Source: Protea cynaroides
Lineage: Eukaryota > Streptophyta > Magnoliopsida > Proteales > Proteaceae
Direction of reading: 5' to 3'
Length of the DNA stretch: 64,000 nucleotides
Assembly (NCBI GenBank): GCA_028583415.1
Contig: CM053266.1
Location: forward strand, 87,054,149 to 87,118,148
The translations under genes and the position numbers were made by a program. The notes beneath the pieces are model-generated. The model searched no databases. It saw only the letters and a program-made list of their open reading frames with translations, and was not told where the DNA came from. Shown here one piece after another: positions 22,242-33,944 of this stretch (its first letter is position 1; each line of letters begins with the position of its first letter).

Positions 22242-22760
22242 TCTTCCTTTTAGTTGTTTTGAGGAAAGACCTTCCTAGTAAAATTAGAGCAGGGTTTGGG
22301 GAAGTACTATCTTCCATATTCAAAATATAAAAATCAGTATAAAAAATCAACTCATTCAGTTGCACCAAAACATCCTCAACCACTCCCTTACGGTATGCGT
22401 TAGAACAGTCAGCTAACTGGATAATTACACCCGTTTTTTTCAAAGGACCCAAATTAGAGATGCATAAATTGAATCTGGCATGACATTTATATATGCACCT
22501 AAGTCTAACATGGCACGTTCAAACTTAATATTACCAATCACACATGGAATAGTAAACGTACCTAGATCCTTGCATTTTGGGGGTAACTTATGTTGAATAA
22601 CTGTTGACACGTTCTCTCCTACACTGATTTTCTCATCACCCCTTAATTTTCTCTTTGAAATGCATAACTCTTTGAGAAATTTAGCATATCTTGGGACTTG
22701 CTTAATGGCATCAAGTAGAGGTATGTTTACTTCTACCTTTCAAAAAGTCTCAAGAATTTA
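22242..22760 (-). pseudogene. E3 protease region (broken)
   Basis: The minus strand shows DAIKQVPRYAKFLKELC, then the Athila protease block LDLGAYINVMP near 22510-22478 and, in the open stretch 22452-22207, GVIIQLADCSNAYRKGVVED and LLGRSFLKT. Athila proteases carry D-L-G-A in place of D-T-G-A, as here. A frame change before 22452 separates the parts. Confidence 0.75.
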
Positions 22761-22773
22761 TTTCTCTTATTCT

Positions 22774-24323
22774 TTATTTTTTTGATTTAAATAGTCTGCT
22801 AGAAAAAGGGAAAGGAACAAAATTAGTAGAATTACGCACAACTGGTTGAGATTTTACCTTGGGTAAATTTACATCATCGTTGTCGGCTTTTGTTTCTTCT
22901 TGAACTGTCTTAGCCGAATCTGTAGATTTAGTAATGGAGGGCTCAAGTTCTCTTCCATTCTGTAATGTAATGGTGCTTACATTCTCACGTGAATTTATGA
23001 TGGTCTGATATGGCAATTTTTCAAATCCTTGAGCTTCAAGTTTGCTTACTGAAGTTGCAAGTTGACTAATCTACTTTTCTATATTCTGAATGTTATTCCT
23101 TGTCTCATGTTGAAACTGTTGCATATTGCTAGCTAATGCCTTAACAATCTCATCAAGTGACATATTCTGATTTGCTTGCTGCCTAAATTGGAATGGTAAC
23201 GATTCTGGGTAACTTGATTCCCATAACTCAGATTTGGGTGATCTCTCCATCCAAGGTTGCATGAGTTTGAGTATGGATCATACTTTCGCTAAGGTTGCCC
23301 TTGAAATCCTCCCATGGCATTAGCTTGTTGGACTGGTGTATCTTCTTGAAGTGTGAGATACATGTCCGTAGCATGACTGGTGGCTGAGCAAATGCCACAT
23401 GCTGTAACTATCTACAAATTCCCAATAGCCATTTGTCTCACCAAAGAAGTTAGATCATAAATCTGACATTCAAGGTTTGATGTACTTACCTCATTGACCT
23501 TTCTAGTTGCATGCTCCTTCCTTGTCCCGAACTGCTGTGAATTTACCACCATATTAGAAATTAACCTCTTTACGGCCTTTGGAGTTTTGTCAACTAAAGC
23601 TCATCTACTAGCAGCGTCCACCATACTCCTGTCCATTGGTAACAATCCTTCATAAAAATACTGAATCAATAGCTGGTCACTAATTTGATGGTATGGGTAG
23701 CTTGCGCAAAGCTTCTTGAAGCGTTCCCAATACTCGTATAATGTTTCTTCATGGTGTTGTCGAATTCCACATATCTCTTTCCTTATATTTACCGCTTTGG
23801 ATGCAGGAAAATATTTCTCTAAAAATTGGCGTTTCATCTCATTCCATGAATTGATTGTATCGGAGGGAAGGTAGTACAACCAATCTTTAGCATATTCATC
23901 TAAAGAGAATGGAAAAGCATGCAGTTTGATATGTGCCTCTATAATACCCTATGATTTCATGCTTGAGCATACCACATGAAATTCTTTCAAATGTTTGTGA
24001 GGATCTTCTCCTGCAAGACCATGAAATTTGGGAAGTAGATGTATAAGTCTCGAATTCAATTCTAATGCAACTTCTAGATTTGGAAACTCAATACACAAGG
24101 ATTGTTGGTTTAAATTAGGAGCAGCTAGCTCCTTCAAAGTTCTATTGTCAGCCATGGCTACCCCCACTATCAGCTCACTAGAAGCTATATCAAGAATAAT
24201 TACTCCTTTCGATGTTGAAACCTCTTCAGCTAGAATTTGTCTAGCTTCTTTCCTTAGTCGGTGCAAAGTTTTTTCAGGTTTTGGGTCAAATATCAATTCA
24301 CCAGAGTTGGAAGATCGAGTCAT
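22774..24323 (-). pseudogene. E3 gag, Athila-type (broken)
   Basis: The frame starts at ATG 24323. It has MADNRTLKELAAPN and LLPKFHGLAGEDPHKHLKEF, hallmarks of Athila gag, then a TAG at 23949-23951, then WNEMKRQFLEKYFPASKA and the EGLLPMDRSMVDAAS block (23879-23601). Downstream a degenerate Cys/His block and a Gln-rich stretch (23262-23071) and 23016-22774 continue it in pieces. It is the structural gene of the element and is not functional. Confidence 0.8.
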
Positions 24324-24661
24324 TAACCAAGATACCCATACAATGGATCAAAAAAAATATAAAAATAAAAATAAAAACTAACCAAAAAAAGTACCAAAGA
24401 AAAATTTTGACCGACAACACAAAGTGCACGAAACCCAAGTAAAATTAAAAATATTAAATCATGCTTTTTTCTTTTTTTTATGTTCTTCAAAATAAGTTTT
24501 TTGTAGTGCCCCTAAGTCGTCCCAAATTTCATGCGCAAGCAACACCTGTCGGAAAAACTATGGACACCTGAAATAGAAAAAAACTTTACACAAAGGTAAG
24601 AACACAAGTTACTAAAAAAATTAAATAGAATGAAAACAATCACAATTTGATTAAAACTCGT

Positions 24662-24678
24662 CCCCGACAATGGCACCA
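24662..24678 (-). other. Primer-binding site of E3 (Asp tRNA type)
   Basis: The minus strand reads TGGTGCCATTGTCGGGG, five nt inside the 5' LTR. It is a variant of the TGGCGCCGTTGCCGGGG site usual in Athila elements. It fixes the element's orientation. Confidence 0.85.
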
Positions 24679-24921
24679 AATTTTGAAGTGTGTCGAGCGC
24701 AACTAAAAATAAATTACTCTACTTACAATTAAAAGCAATGATAAGTAAAGTCGATCCACAGAGACTAGTTAATCAAATTGTCTACTTACCAAGAAAAAGG
24801 GGGGTTTTCTTCTATAATTTAATTGACTACAAAATTAAGTAACAAAAATTCAATGGAAGATGATGTCGATTCAAGGAAATTTACTCATGGTTGTAAATTG
24901 ATTACTAACCTCATATATATA

Positions 24922-24929
<8 letters not shown>

Positions 24930-25015
<86 letters not shown>
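24930..25015. repeat. TA microsatellite of about 86 bp
   Basis: An uninterrupted TA dinucleotide run in the right LTR of E3. The homologous place in the left LTR has only about five repeats, so the expansion came after insertion. The Tyr-Ile reading frames across it are artefacts of the repeat. Confidence 0.95.
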
Positions 25016-25019
<4 letters not shown>

Positions 25020-25781
25020 TTCTATTCAAATATTTAACCAAGGATTACCAAAAGCCAGACAATCCTTACATTCCCAAATTTCATTAATTTGAACCTAGCA
25101 CACAAATTAATTCTTGTCAATAAACCAATTGGTATTAAGCAATCCTCATGAATTTACTGATAGCATTACACTCTCAGAGGGAGTTATTAATGAATAACAA
25201 TCTAACAAGCATCAGATTATTTAATTCATTTTATGTTTCCTTTAAGCAAATAACAAAAATTTGGATCATAATTGTTCAGCTCAATTGCTACTTTTCCTAA
25301 ACACCATAATAATTACGAATTATGGATTCAGGTTAGCTATAAACCACATAACTCAATCAATTAATAGGCCTCTTAATAAACTGAATCATGCAACCATTAA
25401 CTTGAAAAACCAAGAAACACAAATATTTGAATAGAAGAATAATTAAAATTAAGAACAAAGTCTCACAATTTTACTAACCGGATTGAATTTCACTTTAATC
25501 GACTAAAGAACTTAGCCAAACATAATAGAAAATAAAGACAAAAGAAATAAAACTATCTTCTCAATAATTCTTGGATGATCTATTACGTAGCCTTTACATT
25601 GCTTAAATAGCCAGAGTAGAGAAGACTAAAACTGGTATGTCTAGAATTGACAACCTTATTACTTGAAAATAAAGATTAGGCAAAATCCTCTTCCCTAGAT
25701 TAGATAGAGAATCATTCCATTATTAACCAAATACCACCCATAGACCTATCAATCTTTGTGATATTTCAAAGAGGTGTATAT

Positions 25782-28089
25782 TGTCACACCCAATTCTGCA
25801 CTGTTCAGAATGGTGTGATGAACCGCTAAATAACCAACGGTTCAACCAGGATCTCTAATAGGCCATCCCCGCGTTATCCAAACTTTACACACATCCACAA
25901 TCATAATCAGAGTAAATACACAATAGCGGAAATCTTATAAATAAATGAACTGAGAACTAAGATGATAATAATAATTTAATAGAAAATTATTCTGTATCCA
26001 CCGAGACATAAGTAAATATCAATATAAGTCTTTAATAAATCCAAATAAAAGAAATCTATAAAATATCTAATCGAATACACACGAGTTGCACTCGCAAGAG
26101 GAGTCGTGTGTATCATCTTCAGCTCCAGCGTCCATTGCTGCTATACTCCCGTACGCAGACGCGTTCATATAATCTTCGACTGTGTAACCTGCATCATCAA
26201 CTAAAAATATTCGACGTTGAGGGGTGAGCACACAACACGGCTCAGTGAGTAGCCAAAACAATGCAACAATACATATGCATGCAAAAAGTCAATTTATATC
26301 TTTGGTCTCGTTTATAGTTAGCAATGCGCAATAGAAAGGTTGGGTGGTCAAAGGTTAACGTTTATTGACACCGCCTCTATACACAGGGTGTGGAAGCCCG
26401 CCCGAAGGTTAACGTTTATCGTCGTCCCCATCCACCCTACCATAACATTATACAACAAAGGTTAACGTTTATTGCTATATAATGCTATACCAACACGTAA
26501 GCCCCTGTTAGCGAGGGCTTGCAAACTGGGTTCGCTACTAACCAATCCTAATGCCAAACAGTGTATCCAAGGCCTCACCCCAAAGATCCCTCGGAATGCC
26601 CATAGAGATAGAGCTAAGGCCCCCGATAAAGTCGAGACTACAAGGACCGAGACCACCTCCCCTGATACTCTACGACATAATAGTTCTGCTAAGGTAATGG
26701 CGATACGACGATGTCAATGCACAAGACTTGAGTTAGAGATAGAGCTAAAGTGCTGAGACCCGCCAAAGGTTAACGTTTATTGATGTTCTCATCACACCTC
26801 CCCTGATACTCGCTCGCATCAAGCACATCAACCACACACATACAAGCACATGCCTATTCCTATCATCATCATCATCATCATGTTATAAACAATAAAATAA
26901 ATATGCATGAATAAGTAATAGAAATATTGGATGGCATGCTGTATGCACATTACAACATATTCGCATAGAATCAAACATAGCATAGGACTCAAGAAATAGA
27001 AAACAGTTTATTATTAACCAATTTAGTTTGGAGTTAAGGTTCCTCACCTTAGCTTGCTAAAAGATATTTTTCCAAGCTTTAGAATCACCGTTATAACGTT
27101 ATTATATTGCTAGCAAACCTAACAAAGTCGATAGAATTTAATTAGAATTAATTCAGAATTTAAAACCATTCTGTCAACTGAGGGTCGATGCTAGGGTCGA
27201 TGCTAGGGTCGATGGGTCTATCGACCCTCCCCTCATTCTGAACTTCCCGAATGCTGAGGGTCGATGGTCAGAAACACCTAGGGTCGGATGGTCTATCGAC
27301 CCTCGGTGCGACCCTCGATGCAATCTGGTCCAATTTCCACTTTTAAATCCACTCTTCGTGTTTGGGGTCCTATAACTTGCTTCCTACATTCATTCAACAG
27401 TCATTCCATGGTCTAGAACCATGTATAATCCATCTAAATAGTTTTCGTGCATCATCCTATGGTTTTCCATGAAAAACTAACCATGAATGGATGGTTTGGG
27501 TTTCTTCAAAATCCTACACTCAACCATATCTAACCTAAGGTCTGTAGAAACTCATGGAATTAGTATCCATACCTGAGAAGATTACTTTTCTCTGAAATTT
27601 CTTCTCCTTTTTGCTAAGTCTTCCTCCTTGTCTCCTTTCTTCCTCTTTTCCTTCTTCTCTCTTTCTCTCAATTCAATTAGGGTTGTGAAAGGAGTGAAAG
27701 TGGCTTAAGGACGTCCTTTAAATAGAGTAGGAATGTCCTATAATAGTCCCATTGAGATTTGGAAAGAATCCCAATCGAAAATTAGAAAATTTCCAAATTT
27801 CTATATTCGTCAGAAACCGAGGGTCGATGGGAGGGTCGATGATCCCGTCGACCCTAGGGTCTTAAGCTGTCTGACCCTCCCTTCAAATCTGAGGGTCTGA
27901 CATTCTGTTTTGGGGGGTCCGACCCTACTTGGCTGGGTATGCGACCCTCCCCTAAAATTAAGTGTTTTTGGGTCGATTTTATACCTGGGATCTCGATCTC
28001 CATCACGCCCTTGGTCCACTTGACTCGACCATGATGGGTAAACCTGATTCAAGGTGGTAAGACCGGGTTAGATTGACACGGGTCTTACA
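25782..28089 (-). mobile_element. Solo Tekay-type LTR, minus strand
   Basis: A complete LTR of 2308 bp (minus strand TGTAAGACCCGTGTC to TGTGACA) with no internal region. Exact target duplication TATAT at 25777-25781 and 28090-28094. It is closest to the E1 LTR: it has the four GTTAACGTTTATT motifs and the GGGTCG arrays. It arose by recombination between the two LTRs of a full element. Confidence 0.95.
26067..26210 (-). CDS. Conserved short LTR reading frame, solo LTR copy
   Basis: The intact 144-nt frame has DDAGYTVEDYMNASAYG and SCECNSCVFD. Just upstream of the acceptor-like TTTTTAG this copy is 1 nt shorter than E1, so the frame upstream is not shared while the 144 nt are. Confidence 0.55.
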   Translation of the reverse strand: MFLVDDAGYTVEDYMNASAYGSIAAMDAGAEDDTHDSSCECNSCVFD

Positions 28090-28438
28090 TATATTCTCTT
28101 CAAGATTTCTAATAATCAATCAAGGTTTTCCAATAGTAAACCTTTCGTATGTGAAAACCTTCCTTCTCTGGTTTGAATTCAGATCAACTTTCCAGATCAA
28201 ATTTTTAGACCATGTTTGGTTTCTGGAATTCTTTTCACGTTGGAAACTTGTATGAAATTCAGAAGGTCATTATTGAAAATGTTAGAATTTTTTGATTTTA
28301 AATATAAATTACCAATACTTTCCACCAATGTCTTATATATAAAGAATCATCACAAATGAGTACCATAAGACATAAAATATGTTAAATAGACCAAATATAA
28401 GGGGAATAAATATATAAAATTATGAATCCATCAGCGGG

Positions 28439-29061
28439 CTAGGAGCTCCTGGAGGTCAACCGGTTCCTTCTTGGCGATGGAGAATCTGAGGTTTTCGTTA
28501 GTGACTGCTGCCCTGAGAGTGGCAAAATGGAGAGGATCCTCGATATCCTTGACTTGAAGTACCTCTAAATTGAATATGGCCAGGAAAGCTCATAGGGACT
28601 CCCCTGGTTACTGTTTCATATTCATCAGATGTGCACTCATGTTACACTGTACTCGGCTCCCCTGGAAGTGCATTTGGAATGATTTGCTTAACGTCTAAAA
28701 TCTGTCAATCAACCTCGGGGGAAGGTTGTTAAACCACATCCGCGCAGCACCCTTTAGGGTTAATGGAAATGCCCTGCACATGATCGCATTTGGATTGGCA
28801 TGAAGCTTCATTGCTCCCACGAAATGGTTTAGGTGTTCGATTGGGTCGGTAGACTCATCGTAGGTGTCTATAACGTCGGTGAGGGGGTTGTCCACTGAGT
28901 AATATTTCTCTATCTCGGCGTTCTGACCATTCCTCTCAATAATTTCAATCTTCTATTGGAGCAGGACAAGCTGGTCTTCAATCCGTGCTGTCGTCTTTGT
29001 GTGCATCAGAGCCCTTGTTCCATCATTAGGTGGTCCATCGACCTCCTGTGGTGGGGTGTCA
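28439..29061 (-). pseudogene. E0 gag middle part (capsid)
   Basis: The minus strand reads STDPIEHLNHFVGAMKLH and FPLTLKGAARMWFNNLPP (28695-28895), the capsid core of Tat/Athila gag. It continues left with FSIAKKEPVDLQELLAR to the E3 border, where the frame is resumed at 18922. The stretch is split by stops near 28692 and elsewhere. Confidence 0.8.
29057..29061. repeat. Target site duplication of E2, left copy (TGTCA)
   Basis: TGTCA precedes the 5' LTR; TGTCG follows the 3' LTR at 41133-41137. One position differs, as expected after some time. Confidence 0.7.
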
Positions 29062-29425
29062 TGTAAGAACCGTATTGAACTAACCGGTCTTACCACCTTG
29101 TATCAGGTCTACCTATCATGGTCGAGCCAAATGGACCAAGTGCGTGAAGGAAATAGCGAAATCAGGTATTAAACTGACCCAAAAATAGTAAAATCGAGGG
29201 CAGGGTCGCATACCCAGATAGGCAGGGTCGGACCCCCCTCATTAGGAAGTCAGACCCCTGAAATTTTAACCGGGGATTGGACAATTTAAAATTGAGGGTC
29301 GACGGGATCTCTGACCCCCTCATCGACCCCCTCTTTGTCGACAGACACCGTAAATAGAAAACTTTCCAAATTTCAAGGGGATTCTTTCCTAATCTCAATG
29401 GGACTTATTTTGGGAGATTCTCCTC

Positions 29426-29433
29426 TATAAATA
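29426..29433 (+). promoter_or_regulatory. TATA box of the E2 5' LTR
   Basis: TATAAATA in CTCTATAAATAGGACG, followed by the CCTCTTTCACTCC initiator-like stretch shared with E1. The 3' LTR copy is at 39172-39179. Confidence 0.75.
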
Positions 29434-30964
29434 GGACGTTCCTAAGCCTCTTTCACTCCTTTTGAAACCCTAATTGAAAGTGAGAGAAAGAGAAAAGAAG
29501 GAGAAGATAAGAAAATTTGAAGAAGAAGAATAAAGAGAAGAATTCAGAGAAACCACTGAATCTCAGCAAACCTAAGGTATGGGTATGTTTCCATCAATGA
29601 TTTAAGACCTTAGAATAGTTTATGAAGAGGGTATGACTTAGGGGAAACCAAATCATCCATCCATGGGAGGGTTTCAATGAAATCCATGGAGGAACTCATG
29701 GTAGGCAAAGTAAGGAAGAAACCTAGAGTTTTAAGCCATAGAACAAGCATATAATGGATTGTGGAAGTAAGCCATAGGACCCAAACACGAAAGAATGGAT
29801 TGTAGGATGAAATTCTTGACTCAAACCATGGGAGGTCACACGTGGGGTCATTTGGGAATCGACCCTACCAGACCACAGGATCGACACCCAGCATTCGAAA
29901 AGTCCAGGGATGCGGTGGTCGCACCCAGGGTCGATGGAACATCCGACCCTGGCATCGACCCTACCCTGGGGGTCGCAGTAAACTGCTACCCTACCGGCGA
30001 CCCACCCTATGACCCTCGCTTAACAGCAAGCCTAAAATTATCAGAATGACTTCGAACTAAAATCTATCGACTTGTTAGGTTTTCCTATTGATATAAAAGT
30101 GATTCTTAAAGCTTGAAAGAGGATATACACTCAAGCAAAGGTGAGGGAACAAGACCTAAACTAATTGTCTAATAATAAACTATTTTTATTTTCTTGAGTC
30201 TAATGCCATGACTGATCCTATGCGTGTATGCTTGTAATGTGCATTCAGCATGTCATCCAATATTCTTGCTATTAATGTTCATGCATATTTAATTCTATTT
30301 TATTTATAACATGATGATGATGATGATGCTAGGAATAGACATGTGAATGATTGTGTGTGGTTAGTGTACTTGATGCGAATGGGGCATCAGGGAAGGTGTT
30401 ATGCGGTGTTTGATCCGGGTACTTTAGCTCTATCTCTACTCAAGTCTTGTCCACTGACATCGTCGTATCACCATTACCTTAGCAGAATTATTACGTCGTA
30501 GGGCATCAAGGGAGGTGGTCTCGGACCCTGTAGTCTTCGACTCTGCCGAGGGGCCTTAGCTCTATCTCTATGAATGTATTGAGGGATGCTGGGGTGAGGC
30601 CTTGGATACACTGTTTGACATTAGGATTGGTTAGTTGTGAGCCCAGTTTGAAAGCCCTCGCCAGCAGGGGCTTACGTGTTGGTATAGGTAGGGCATCATG
30701 AGAGGTGTTATGCAGTGTTTGATCTGGACAGTTTAGCTCTATCTCTATTCCATGTTGGGATGGATGTGGACGACAATGGTGTTTGATCTATTGGGTGGGC
30801 TTACACACCCTATGTATAGAGGTGAGGCAGCCACCGAACCTTTCTATAGCACATTGCAAACTTATATACCAGACCCCAGATATGAATTGAATGCATGCAT
30901 ATGTTTGTTGCATTGTTTTGTTTGCTCACTGAGCCGTGATGTGTGCTCACCCTTTCAACGTCGA

Positions 30965-31107
30965 ATATTTTTAGTTGATGATGCATGTACCACTGTGGAA
31001 GATTATATGAATGCTTCTGTGTACGGGCACGTTGCTGCGATGGAGGCTGAAGACTAGTGGAGACGCATGACTCCTCATGCGAGTGCAACTCATGCGTTTT
31101 CGATTAG
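30965..31107 (+). pseudogene. Conserved short LTR reading frame, E2 5' LTR copy (1-nt deletion)
   Basis: Same frame as in the other LTRs, but loss of one A after GAAGAC makes a TAG at 31055-31057. It also has Cys for Gly in DDAGTT. The 3' LTR of the same element keeps the frame intact. Confidence 0.55.
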
Positions 31108-31390
31108 ATTTTTATTTGAACTATTAAGGAAATGTAATTTGATATTTTATTTACTTACGTCTCGGTTGATACAACATAATTTGATATTTTACTTATGATT
31201 ATCACAGTTAGATTCCTCAGTTCATTTAATATTAAGACTTCCGCTATTGTGTATTTATTCTGATTATGGTTGTGGATGTATATGGTTTATTTTAAAAGGA
31301 CACAGCCTATTAGAGATCCTGGTTGAACCGTTGGTTTATTAGCGGTTCATCACACCATTCTGAATAGTGCAGAATTGGGGTGTGACAACT

Positions 31391-31402
31391 TGGTATCAGA
31401 GC
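31391..31402 (+). other. Primer-binding site of E2 (initiator Met tRNA type)
   Basis: TGGTATCAGAGC starts 3 nt after the 5' LTR, as in E1. Confidence 0.9.
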
Positions 31403-31674
31403 TCTCAGGCCCTGTCTTGTAAACCAGTATACTACCACAACAGTTGTGAATTGAGATAGGATAAAAATTTAAAAGCTGTAATAATAACACACCATAAGCA
31501 TCTGTATTGTTTGAGACAAAATTGAAAGAGAATAATGCATCTATTAAATGAGAAACAAATTTATATACATTCAAAGAAAGAACAAACATATATATATACA
31601 AGTCTAAAGCAGAGTACAGTCCACAACCCGGACAGTTACTCTTAAGTACAAAAGAAAAATAAAAAGAAAATACA

Positions 31675-32981
31675 TCAGGAAGCTGGAGGTGATGGGGGAG
31701 GCGGTGCCTCGCGGTCTCTCTCATAATCCTCAGCATTGACTCTAGTCAACCAAGCTATCTGAGTCTGGGTCGTCTGAAGACTAGCTGTGAGATCAGCCAC
31801 TCGCCGATCAGTCATGCGCTGAGCATCCAAAAGCTCTCCCACCCACTGATCTGACATGCACTGAGCATCTAAAAGCTCTCCCATCCTCAGATCAGACATG
31901 CACTGAGCCTCTCTAATCTCATGCAATATCCCCATCATGTCATCAAAAGGTAGGTGTGAAGGACCAGCTGCATGTGAAGGACCAGCTGCATAAGAAGGAC
32001 CAGCTCCCGTAGTATGAGTAGGTGATGGAGGAGGTATGGAATCCACATCCATGTACAAATGATCATCATCACCCCCATGAACCCCTGCTCCAGCGGCTGC
32101 TGCTGCTGCCTCAGCGTCAGCCATCTCCACTCGAGTACGTGGACGCACCAGAGCGTTCCTCTCATCATCGCTGACCTGAGCATCCCCCATGCCCATCTTA
32201 CAGATGGCCTCCCAATCCAGAGATGATGAGAAGGATTTCTCCTGAATCCTCTCATCCTCCATGTCAACACCTAGGCGGGTAAGCAGCATAGTGATCATGC
32301 GTCCATAAGGCAGGTTGCCAGTATGACCGGCCAATGTGGCACTGATCATCGTCCGCATAATGATATAAGGGAGGCAGACAGGCTGCCTAGTGTAGATACA
32401 GTACAGCAGGTACTGGGTCAACTGGGAGATCCTCTCGTAGTGCCCACTTTGAGGTATCAGGTTGTGCTGAATAATCTTACAGTACACCCGAGGCTCTGGA
32501 CGTAGGTAGATCGCTTTCATCTCCCAGCGATCCTCTCTGACAATCTGACGGTCAATCTCAGCCCTCATCTCCAATGAAAAGAATTGGGGCTCTCCGGGAG
32601 CACAGAACACCAAGGGGCTGTCGTATGAAATACCCAACAGGTCGGCTAGCTACCGATAATCAAAAGAAATCTCGACTCCCTTGACATAGCTAGTTATCCG
32701 GAGCTCTCTACCCCTCTTAGTATCGTTGTAATCCCCCACCACTTGGAGATTACAGTAAAACTGTCTCACCAAATCTGGCCGAGTACAGACGTCATAGGCG
32801 ATCACAGGAAGCCAGCCCATGTCACCAAAAGCTCTCTCCACATCGAACAAGGCCAGGCTAGCCAAGTCCACTCGACGACCTCCCTTTACCTTCTTACGAG
32901 AGTAGCGGGCATACTGTGCCTCAGCCTCGTTAGAACGGAAGCGGACTGGGTCATGAACCTGGAAACTTTGGTACGAGCCAT
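31675..32981 (-). pseudogene. Antisense accessory gene of E2, broken
   Basis: This is the counterpart of the E1 antisense gene. The ATG is at 32981-32979 (MARTKV). A 1-nt loss near 32965 shifts the frame soon after the start, and TAG at 32650-32652 replaces a Gln codon; from 32637 the frame is open for 320 codons to the end. Visible blocks are FGDMGWLPVIAYD, LVRQFYCNLQVVGDY, GNLPYGRMITMLLTR and, near the C terminus, three tandem units of the form MSDLRMGELLDAQ, then a coiled-coil-like LTASLQTTQTQIAWL and a Pro-rich end. Breaks differ from those in E1, so they arose independently. Leader intron: 32987-33428. Confidence 0.75.
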
Positions 32982-32986
32982 ACTAT

Positions 32987-33428
32987 CTGCATAAACAAAG
33001 AAAAGCAGATACTGGCTTAGTAAAGATGAAAAACCCAAAAATTTTGATATTATAACGACATAAATTGGTCAAAAGCCTCACTTTTCACCCATACACGTGG
33101 GCAGGAGGACTTATATAGATTCTAAACGATCCTATAAGACTCATACAGTTGGAAATTTTATCTAAAGAGATTGAATTTGAAGAAATTTTGAGAAATTCAA
33201 AAATCTCGACAAATTAGGGAAAAAATGGGAAATTTCAAGTTTCTCGATAACCAACCGATGAAACTCAAATATTTTTTAGGGCTTTCATTCATTGAGTCAC
33301 CAACAACAAAAGCCCCCAATAAAAATCAAATTTTTACGGTTGAAAAAAGTTTAATTTGAAGAAAACGATATAAACGTTCAAAAACCTAGTTAAGAAACCC
33401 TAAAAATATGAAACCGTAGAGAACATAC
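32987..33428 (-). other. Intron in the 5' leader of the E2 antisense gene
   Basis: Minus strand donor TACAG/GTATGTTCTC at 33428 and acceptor TTTATGCAG/ATAGT at 32987, with the ATG six nt after the cut. It is 442 bp against 445 bp in E1. Confidence 0.7.
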
Positions 33429-33944
33429 CTGTAGAAGAGGAGTAGACATCAAAATGAGAAGCAAATATCACCAATGGGTTGGAGTTGTCATTGTAGCAAC
33501 TCAGAGGGACGAGCCGAGTCGGAAAGGAGGAGGGAGAATGAGAAATGGATTCAAAATCGGGATTAAAAACCTGATTTTTAGTCCGAGGGTCGGAGAATTC
33601 GACCAAAACATCCGACCCCCCCTCCGACCCCCTCACCGACCCACGGCTCTCGGTGATCTGACAGAGAACCAGGGGTCGATCCCAGGTTCGGACATGCATC
33701 GACCCCCTCATCGACCCCCGGCTCTTGGTAAGTATAAGTGATTTTCAGGGTCGCATACCTGAGGGTCGGACATCCATCGACCCCCACCATCGACCCTGCA
33801 ATGAAAAATACAGTATTTTTGACAGAATGATCTGAAAATTTTGAAAATATCATTGGTTAGTGGATTTAAATATGAGAATGAAGTATATAATGATTGCCTC
33901 ATGTATTCTATGATTTTCAAGCATTCTCACTACCAGAACAGTTA

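Larger units (their letters stand above)
18923..28433 (-). mobile_element. E3: Athila-type element, minus strand, internally deleted
   Basis: LTRs at 18923-20245 (its 3' LTR) and 24684-28433 (its 5' LTR, enlarged by a solo LTR) enclose a 4.4-kb interior. Flanks GTGGG (18918-18922) and GCGGG (28434-28438) are a target duplication with one change. The primer-binding site, gag and protease are Athila-like. The frame then jumps from the post-protease region straight to the integrase C terminus, so RT, RNase H and most of integrase are gone. It sits in the gag gene of E0. Confidence 0.9.
24684..28433 (-). repeat. E3 right LTR (5' LTR), interrupted by a solo LTR
   Basis: The LTR body is 24684-25781 plus 28095-28433. 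It carries a long TA microsatellite that is absent from the left LTR, and a 2.3-kb solo LTR inserted at 25781. Confidence 0.9.
29062..31387 (+). repeat. E2 5' LTR
   Basis: It starts TGTAAGAACC and ends GGGTGTGACA. TATAAATA is at 29426-29433 and a donor-like AAG/GTATGG at 29576/29577. Motif arrays occur around 29205-29340 and 29820-30020. AGCTCTATCTCTA-type motifs occur at about 30426, 30559 and 30735. Confidence 0.95.

Noticed and set aside
24823..25092. 89-codon plus frame with a long Tyr-Ile run
   Set aside because: It is produced by the TA microsatellite in an LTR and has no counterpart in the other LTR.
31350..31736. 128-codon minus frame across the E2 LTR border
   Set aside because: Hydrophobic, Cys-rich and without a match in E1 at the same place; it overlaps the primer-binding site.
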